Assembly (NCBI GenBank): GCA_030765055.1
Contig: CM060955.1
Span: forward strand, 101,178,073-101,242,072
Length of the DNA: 64,000 bases
Direction: 5' to 3'
Source: Mantis religiosa
Taxonomy: Eukaryota > Arthropoda > Insecta > Mantodea > Mantidae
Shown here: positions 59,406 to 64,000 of the stretch, one piece after another
Layout: each line of letters opens with the position of its first letter
Numbering within the stretch: the first letter of the stretch is position 1
Notes under the pieces: generated by a model
Told to the model about the DNA's origin: nothing
The model's input: the letters and a program-made list of their open reading frames with translations, nothing else
The model's database searches: none
Translations under genes and position numbers: made by a program

Positions 59406-60119
59406 TTAATCAGCTACTGCTAATTTATATGAAACTATCAGTTCTATACTTAATATATGACCATCTTTAGCACGTCCGACTGGCGCTGTAAACGATAGAA
59501 TATCGCCAGTTTCAACTCTTACAGGATATCTTTCAACTAATCTTCCGTTTATTGCAAACAATGTATCATTTACAGCATGCGGATGTACCGATGATACGAT
59601 GGAACACGAGAGTACACTTCCATTTCCAGGAACTTTATAGTATTCGAGTCCCGATGTTAACGTATACCTTAAAGAGGGACCTCGAAACGGACGTGTTTGC
59701 AATGAAATTATGAGTTGTGCTTTCAATTGTTGTAACATAGTGTTTACAACATTTCTCATTCGTGTTTTCATAGTATGAATATCATTATTTATAGTGATTA
59801 GTTTATTATCAAGTTCCGTTTGTCGTGCGGTTAGTTCTTTCACTTCTTTTTCTACAGCTGTAGTAATAGTCTCGCTAGCGGAGGTGATTGTTCTAGTTAA
59901 CTGACTTTGTAATTCATTCTGTTTCCGTGTAATAGTATCGACAATGTTTGTTATAGTCTCAGTTAAACCCGTTTGCAATTCATTATGTTTCTGTATAAAG
60001 AAATGATTAACATAACTCATGGTGACTGCATCACTATCATCTATCGGGTCGGCTAAATCCTTCAATCTCTTCATTCGAAATGATAGTTTCATTAGAGTCG
60101 TGAATTGGAATCCTATCAT
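59406..60119 (-). CDS. Fibre-like protein, shaft and knob part
   Basis: 237 codons. Near the start is a repeat of the form RLKDLADPIDDSDAVTMSYV (about 18-37), also seen twice in the preceding frame. A long coiled-coil-like region rich in Thr, Glu, Gln and Leu (about 40-140) and a beta-rich C-terminal part (about 143-237) resembling a receptor-binding knob follow. Such layouts are typical of trimeric tail or capsid fibres. The frame overlaps the preceding one by 83 bp in another register and is closed by a stop directly upstream of its first ATG. It may be a separate protein, or the second part of one fibre gene interrupted by a frameshift. An inner ATG at 60,074 would also start just at the repeat. 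Confidence 0.65.
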   Translation of the reverse strand: MIGFQFTTLMKLSFRMKRLKDLADPIDDSDAVTMSYVNHFFIQKHNELQTGLTETITNIVDTITRKQNELQSQLTRTITSASETITTAVEKEVKELTARQTELDNKLITINNDIHTMKTRMRNVVNTMLQQLKAQLIISLQTRPFRGPSLRYTLTSGLEYYKVPGNGSVLSCSIVSSVHPHAVNDTLFAINGRLVERYPVRVETGDILSFTAPVGRAKDGHILSIELIVSYKLAVAD

Positions 60120-60549
60120 CTACATATTTTTTATTAGGAACGTCGTGTTCGTGAAGGGGGTCCAACAGCGTTTTCATTCTTATACCATCTATAATGACAT
60201 TATTTTCGGAATCACGTTTAAATGCATATTTACTTAAGTACTCCATTAAATTGTTGTATTGGATGTCGAGCGATTTTTGTATGTGATCCCTAAGCATAGC
60301 TTCAAACTCGCCCATACGCTGATACGAGGTCTGCTCGCTGAAGATCTGCATTCGATTCTCGACGTCAGCCGTATGCGTATCCACATAACGTTTAGTCGAT
60401 GCATCGTCACCTTCTTCAGGGTCGTGAATATTGCACAACCGCTTTCCCTTGAATCGATAGTTTCCCGATCCATCTCTAGTTATGATATATCGATTGAACA
60501 CACCCCTAGAGGGTATGATTCTTCGGGATCCGAACCTGTCGATACTCAT
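60037..60549 (-). CDS. Fibre-like protein, N-terminal part
   Basis: 170 codons. It holds two repeats of the type KRLCNIHDPEEGDDASTKRY (about 36-55) and RMKTLLDPLHEHDVPNKKYV (about 124-143), separated by a helical spacer. This repeat resembles the shaft repeats of phage and viral fibres, where a loop with Asp-Ala-x-x-Lys-x-Tyr-Val caps each unit. The third repeat lies in the next frame. An in-frame stop follows about 25 residues after repeat 2. It starts 20 bp after the ATPase stop. Its role is probably at the vertex of the particle. Either it is truncated by a one-base lesion or it is a genuine partner protein. Confidence 0.65.
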   Translation of the reverse strand: MSIDRFGSRRIIPSRGVFNRYIITRDGSGNYRFKGKRLCNIHDPEEGDDASTKRYVDTHTADVENRMQIFSEQTSYQRMGEFEAMLRDHIQKSLDIQYNNLMEYLSKYAFKRDSENNVIIDGIRMKTLLDPLHEHDVPNKKYVDDRIPIHDSNETIISNEEIEGFSRPDR

Positions 60550-60569
60550 TGCTTAAGTGATGGATTATT

Positions 60570-61349
60570 CTATTTATTCATTCTGATAAAGCGATCAAAA
60601 CCGTGACGGTAGCGTCCCTCGTTCAGTGGATATTCTGGTACTATAACAACAAAGGATCGTTCATCACTCTCCCATATATGTTTACACATATTCTTAAATT
60701 CATCATAGGACATATCGGTATTTACATAATCTTCGTATATATGTTTTAAATTGAGATTATCCTGTCTAAAGAATATAATCATATTTGCATTATCTCTAAT
60801 TAAATGTTTAGGTACTTTAGCATATGATTGTGCTAAATATATAGCATCGACATTACCATGTCTACCCATACTGTAATATGAAGCTATCTTACCCTGTTTT
60901 TCATTTATCACATCATCAAATACGAATATCGAATTTTCTCTAGCATCCGACGTTTGAATTACTTTATCACCATCATCGAACGTAAATACACCTATATCGG
61001 GTATAGTTTTCAGTAACCTGAGTAAATATCGATATTTAGGTTGTTGCAACGATTTAGAGTATATGTAGAGGTTTTCGAATCTCAGACCGTTCTCGTGAAT
61101 AAGCAGGTTGAGTAAAACGTTCGTTTTTCCAGCATTTGAACTGCCAAGTATGAGCGCTCTAACGTTACTCGTAAACAACGTACCGTGTCGTCCTTTGCGA
61201 ATGTCATCCTCGAAATCTAACACCTGTATGGGTAGCGTACACTTTTGCTTTACTATCTCCATATCGCGACTAATACTTATAAAGCATAAGTTTTGTCTTT
61301 TATTTCGTTCGTGATAAGGGCAATCTATGTCTTTACTGGATTTAGCCAA
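60570..61349 (-). CDS. A32-like genome-packaging ATPase
   Basis: Up to 259 codons. The Walker A motif is LILGSSNAGKTNVLLN (G69 to T76) and Walker B is IFVFDDVINE (141-150), with a following YYSMGRHGNVDAIYLAQSY region typical of the FtsK-HerA packaging ATPases of Polintons and large DNA viruses. It would drive DNA into capsids. Two starts are possible, 61,349 and 61,262. The TATA-like motif at 61,371-61,376, read leftwards, would place transcription start inside the first candidate, which favours 61,262. It is the first gene of the leftward block. Confidence 0.85.
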   Translation of the reverse strand: MAKSSKDIDCPYHERNKRQNLCFISISRDMEIVKQKCTLPIQVLDFEDDIRKGRHGTLFTSNVRALILGSSNAGKTNVLLNLLIHENGLRFENLYIYSKSLQQPKYRYLLRLLKTIPDIGVFTFDDGDKVIQTSDARENSIFVFDDVINEKQGKIASYYSMGRHGNVDAIYLAQSYAKVPKHLIRDNANMIIFFRQDNLNLKHIYEDYVNTDMSYDEFKNMCKHIWESDERSFVVIVPEYPLNEGRYRHGFDRFIRMNK

Positions 61350-61403
61350 TCGTCATAGGAATCGTATACTTATAAAGCGCACGTTTTGCCTTTTTTATTT
61401 CAT
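61273..61403. promoter_or_regulatory. Divergent promoter with duplicated TATA module
   Basis: A module of about 36 bp (atacttataaagc, then gttttg(t/c)cttttatttc) occurs at 61,273-61,308 and again at 61,366-61,403. Its core cttataaag is close to palindromic and so can serve as a TATA box both ways. Copy 2 lies 36 bp before the PLA2 gene ATG on the plus strand and upstream of the ATPase on the minus strand. Confidence 0.55.
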
Positions 61404-61411
61404 AGTGAGAC

Positions 61412-62050
61412 ATGCGCTCTACACGTGCACGCAAAGGTTCGGGAATTCTTAATTCCTTGATTAATTCATTACCATTTGAGGCACATTTACCGGGTTATCG
61501 TTTCTGCGGTCCCGGAACGAAACTACATAAACGCTTGCAGAGAGGTGACTTACCGGTGAACGGGTTAGATTCAGCGTGTCTCGATCACGATCGGGCTTAC
61601 GCAGAGAGTACTGATACAGAATCTCGTCGTCTAGCCGATAAGGTGTTGGTAGAGAAAGCTTGGAGACGTGTAAAGTCTGCCGACGCTTCTTTGGGCGAAC
61701 GACTTGCAGCTCGACTTGTGACTACACTTATGAAGGGTAAATTGGCAGCGGGCGCTGGCATGCGTAAACGTCGCAACAAGAGAGGTGGTTTCTTACCTTT
61801 GCTACCACTTTTAGCAGCTCTAGGTGCAGCAGGTGGTCTAGCTGGAGGTGCTGCTCAGATTGCTACGGCTGTCAATAAGAAACGTTCGGATGCAAAACAA
61901 CTTGCGGAATTAACACGTCACAACGAGCGCATGGAATCTTTGGCTCAGGGCAAAGGTCTTCGCCGTAAGAGACGTCGTAAGGGTAGAGGATTATATCTTC
62001 GATCAAAAAACTCGGGGCGAGGCCTATATTTATCCCGGAAAAAGCCCTGA
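61412..62050 (+). CDS. PLA2-domain capsid-associated protein with basic membrane-active tail
   Basis: 212 codons. The N-terminal phospholipase A2 domain is of the parvovirus VP1 type: a calcium loop around YRFCGPGTKL (29-38) and the active-site helix LDSACLDHDRAY (52-63) with the His-Asp pair at 59-60. A basic stretch and a Gly/Ala/Leu-rich hydrophobic segment (about 126-155) follow, then a basic tail with two GRGLYL repeats (192-206). Adintoviruses are known to carry PLA2 and adenovirus pX-like pieces. Here they sit in one frame. The likely role is endosomal escape and DNA condensation in the particle. The catalytic residues are intact. The end overlaps the protease frame. Confidence 0.85.
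   Translation: MRSTRARKGSGILNSLINSLPFEAHLPGYRFCGPGTKLHKRLQRGDLPVNGLDSACLDHDRAYAESTDTESRRLADKVLVEKAWRRVKSADASLGERLAARLVTTLMKGKLAAGAGMRKRRNKRGGFLPLLPLLAALGAAGGLAGGAAQIATAVNKKRSDAKQLAELTRHNERMESLAQGKGLRRKRRRKGRGLYLRSKNSGRGLYLSRKKP
62005..62011 (+). promoter_or_regulatory. Candidate -1 ribosomal frameshift site
   Basis: The heptamer A_AAA_AAC is in the exact register required (tcA AAA AAC in the PLA2 frame). A -1 shift enters the protease frame, which is open from 61,987. Just downstream, ctcg ggg cgag can form a small hairpin, and cggg...cccg could form a longer one. The structure was not computed. Confidence 0.55.
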
Positions 62051-62403
62051 GTGCTAACGAGATCGATTCGTATGCACGACGTCTACGCATTCCACATTTT
62101 AGAGGTGTCTACATGATCGATAAACTACCTCCACATCCTCGATACTATGAGAGAATAGTAGTGAATCTGGATACATCAAATAACCCTGGTACACATTGGG
62201 TTGCTGTACGTATGGATGGTGACGTTGCGTACTACTTTGACAGTTTCGGCGATCTGAGACCTCCGGAAGAGATAGAAACGTACCTTTCGGGTGTCAAGCT
62301 CCTATATAATACGACGAGATTTCAAGAATTCGATTCTGTGATTTGCGGTCACTTGTGCCTTCAGTTTCTCCTCGATGAGTTACATGATCACCGTGAGTGG
62401 TAG
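62011..62403 (+). CDS. Adenain-like maturation protease
   Basis: The frame is open from 61,987 to the stop at 62,401-62,403 and has no ATG before 62,113. Family homology (a segment ending RRLRIPHFRGVYM) extends at least 20 codons upstream of that ATG, so a start at 62,113 would cut into the conserved domain. The catalytic set is H in PGTHWVAV, D in YYFDSFG and C in VICGHLCLQF, as in adenovirus-type C5 cysteine proteases that process capsid proteins. Expression may depend on the -1 frameshift site at 62,005, giving a fusion to the PLA2 protein that the protease could itself cut. A non-AUG start or splicing is the alternative. Confidence 0.85.
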   Translation, partial: LGARPIFIPEKALSANEIDSYARRLRIPHFRGVYMIDKLPPHPRYYERIVVNLDTSNNPGTHWVAVRMDGDVAYYFDSFGDLRPPEEIETYLSGVKLLYNTTRFQEFDSVICGHLCLQFLLDELHDHREW

Positions 62404-63082
62404 TGATACCAGCTTCTCTACATTTCTAAATCCACCATTACATCTGGATCCTAACGGACATTACGAGATAGCTCTATTGAATTTTGAGACTTTTTACTCA
62501 ATTCCGAATGTGGACGAGAGTAATAATCTATTCCATTACGTTCGCGATGGAAAAGTCGAACGTATAGTAATTCCACCGGGTACTTATGAATTGGATGATA
62601 TCGCCAGATTGATCAAGGATGCTCTCGACATCGGTGACGACTTTATTCTACGTGCTAATAATAACACCATGAAATCAGAAATTCAATCTCCCTATATTAT
62701 CGACTTTAGTCGTGAGAGATCTATTGCTTCACTTCTCGGTTTCACCTCCAAACAGAGGGTACCGGCAAACGTGCTGACCGAGTCTAATGATTTGGTTAAC
62801 ATATTCAAAGTCAGCATCATACGTATCGAGTGTAGTCTTGCAACGGGATCTTTCATCAATGGTAAAAGTGGTCATTCTCTGTATGAATTTTTCCCATCGG
62901 TACCTCCAGGTTATCATATTTCGCAGGAACCATCAAGTCCTATATATTTACCAATCATCGATACGAATCTCATTGATCATCTCGACATTAGAGTGGTAGA
63001 CCAGAACGGCGATAAGTTAGATTTCAGGAACGAAACCATCACTGTACGATTGCACATACGTCGTAATGGGTATAAGTTTTAA
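62384..63082 (+). CDS. Minor capsid (penton-like) protein
   Basis: 233 codons from the ATG at 62,384; another ATG lies at 62,375. I prefer 62,384 because Polinton penton-like proteins usually begin with a short MITxSG segment. Conserved features include LDPNGHYEIALLNFETFYSI and PPGTYELDDIARLI, followed by beta-rich sequence, as in single-jelly-roll vertex proteins. It would form the fivefold vertices. It overlaps the protease end by 20 bp in a different frame and is intact. Confidence 0.85.
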   Translation: MITVSGSDTSFSTFLNPPLHLDPNGHYEIALLNFETFYSIPNVDESNNLFHYVRDGKVERIVIPPGTYELDDIARLIKDALDIGDDFILRANNNTMKSEIQSPYIIDFSRERSIASLLGFTSKQRVPANVLTESNDLVNIFKVSIIRIECSLATGSFINGKSGHSLYEFFPSVPPGYHISQEPSSPIYLPIIDTNLIDHLDIRVVDQNGDKLDFRNETITVRLHIRRNGYKF

Positions 63083-63198
63083 GAGACGATGCTATATTAA
63101 AAACATCTCTCGAGATTGATCTCTACTCGATCATCGACCCGCAAGCTAATCACATCGTCTAATCGACAATTTCTCGCTAACTTAGGCTTCAAGGTTCT
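63083..63198. other. Spacer before the major capsid gene
   Basis: 116 bp, AT-rich at the start (ctatattaaaaac), which could be a TATA-like element for the capsid gene. No frame. Confidence 0.3.
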
Positions 63199-64000
63199 AT
63201 GATGGATGTGTTGGACGTGACCGGGATTCCGACCTTTGATGATAAGATCAGTAAGGAGGAAGAACACGTATTCCTACCGTACAATACGTCAGCTCTCGAT
63301 GTGAACGATGAAATTAGAATTCCATGTCAAGCTGAAGATTTGTACACGCTTCCTAGTAGAAGTTATCTCTACATTGAGGGGACTCTCACTAAACCCGACG
63401 GCACCGTTGCCACATCGAAATTGAGTAACAATGCTATGGCATTCCTATTCGATGAGATTCGTCTGGATATGAATGGAACGACTATTGATAGAACTAGGAA
63501 TCCGGGCATTTCATCAACGATGCGTAACTATGCTGCACTGAATGAACTGGAATCGAATCGTTTACTAAATGCTGGATGGATCTATCCTGGATGTGTGGTA
63601 GACATCGTGAATACATCGAATGGTATCTTCAATGCTATCGTTCCTCTTTCGATGTTGCTGGGTTTCGCCGACGATCACAAGGAGGTCATACTTAATAGCA
63701 AGTTTGAACTTATTCTCATTAGATCTAAGGATTCTAATAATTGTATCATTGGAAACGATCCTACAACCATACAACTAACTAGACTCGAATGGAGGATGCC
63801 TGTACTTCGACTTTCAGATTCTGAACGAGTTGATAAACTTAAACTCGTCAAATCGGATAAACCTCTACACGTCGCATTTCGAACCTTGGACCTTCACACT
63901 CAACCTGCTGTACCTCAAACTAAAGCGTTCACATGGAACATTGCAACCACGACTAAACTTGAAAAACCACGTTTCGTCATAGTCGGTGCACAAGTGGATA
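63199..64000 (+). CDS. Major capsid protein (double jelly roll), 5' part
   Basis: It opens at ATG 63,199 (a second ATG follows directly) and is uninterrupted for 267 codons to the window end. Features include EEHVFLPYNTSALDVNDEI near the start, LYTLPSRSYLYIEGTL, AMAFLFDEIRLDMNGTTID and, later, TRLEWRMPVLRLSD. This order is typical of the hexon-like double-jelly-roll capsid protein of Polintons and adintoviruses. The family length is about 450-600 residues, so roughly half is outside the window. It follows the penton gene by 116 bp on the same strand. Confidence 0.88.
   Translation, partial: MMDVLDVTGIPTFDDKISKEEEHVFLPYNTSALDVNDEIRIPCQAEDLYTLPSRSYLYIEGTLTKPDGTVATSKLSNNAMAFLFDEIRLDMNGTTIDRTRNPGISSTMRNYAALNELESNRLLNAGWIYPGCVVDIVNTSNGIFNAIVPLSMLLGFADDHKEVILNSKFELILIRSKDSNNCIIGNDPTTIQLTRLEWRMPVLRLSDSERVDKLKLVKSDKPLHVAFRTLDLHTQPAVPQTKAFTWNIATTTKLEKPRFVIVGAQVD

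Larger units (their letters stand above)
50207..64000. mobile_element. Polinton/Maverick (adintovirus-type) element, left and centre
   Basis: The set of genes is diagnostic: protein-primed PolB, retrovirus-like integrase, A32-like ATPase, adenain-like protease, single- and double-jelly-roll capsid genes and a parvovirus-type PLA2 domain. Polintons are 15-20 kb and are bounded by long inverted repeats and 6-bp target duplications. The right end is beyond the window. The left end is set provisionally at agtagtatag (50,207) because Polinton ends typically start AG with short tandem repeats; the inverted partner cannot be checked here. Nearly all genes are uninterrupted, so this is a recent integration or a still mobile copy. 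Confidence 0.85.

Overview
This window reads as nuclear DNA of an insect or a closely related arthropod. It is AT-rich and dense in tRNA-derived SINEs, mariner/Tc1 and hAT remnants, LINE 3' ends and a Ty3/gypsy relic. It has no convincing host protein-coding gene and no bacterial-type operons. The species cannot be fixed from sequence alone; a polyneopteran such as a cockroach or termite is only a guess.

Bases 1 to about 50,200 are a transposon graveyard with clear nesting. At least six SINE-like families are present, called A to F here. Several copies have target-site duplications that can be read directly (18,448/18,699; 12,470/12,719; 31,014/31,265; 41,945/42,219; 44,297/44,548). DNA transposons include a mariner with two catalytic Asp-to-Asn changes (10,156-11,052), a full-length but broken mariner (22,153-23,386), three long-TIR mariner-like derivatives, two inverted copies of a TA-targeting DDE element (27,533-28,698 and 37,966-39,443), a Tc1-like element with inserts (35,153-37,038), a foldback element with arms of about 315 bp (13,477-15,583) and hAT remnants. 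Retroelements include LINE C-terminal fragments, a solo LTR and an internally deleted gypsy element (about 44,750-47,703).

Bases from about 50,207 to the window end hold the left and central part of a Polinton/Maverick-type element of the adintovirus kind. It has long open frames for protein-primed family B DNA polymerase, retrovirus-like integrase with a chromodomain, an A32-like packaging ATPase, a fibre-like protein in two frames, a phospholipase A2-domain capsid-associated protein, an adenain-like protease, a single-jelly-roll minor capsid (penton-like) protein and the start of the double-jelly-roll major capsid protein. The right end lies outside the window. The reading frames suggest a young copy.

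The element's layout is the main point of interest. A 13-nt first exon (52,132-52,144) can be spliced in phase to two acceptors, one giving a small protein and the other the DNA polymerase, which has no ATG of its own near the start of its frame. A second block is transcribed leftwards in a very tight series: ATPase, fibre, an unknown Polinton protein, integrase. A third block runs rightwards from a shared TATA-like divergent promoter: PLA2 protein, protease, penton, major capsid. The protease frame has no upstream ATG and overlaps the PLA2 gene. A canonical in-frame A_AAA_AAC heptamer at 62,005-62,011 would move ribosomes from the PLA2 frame into the protease frame, which suggests a PLA2-protease fusion made by -1 frameshifting.
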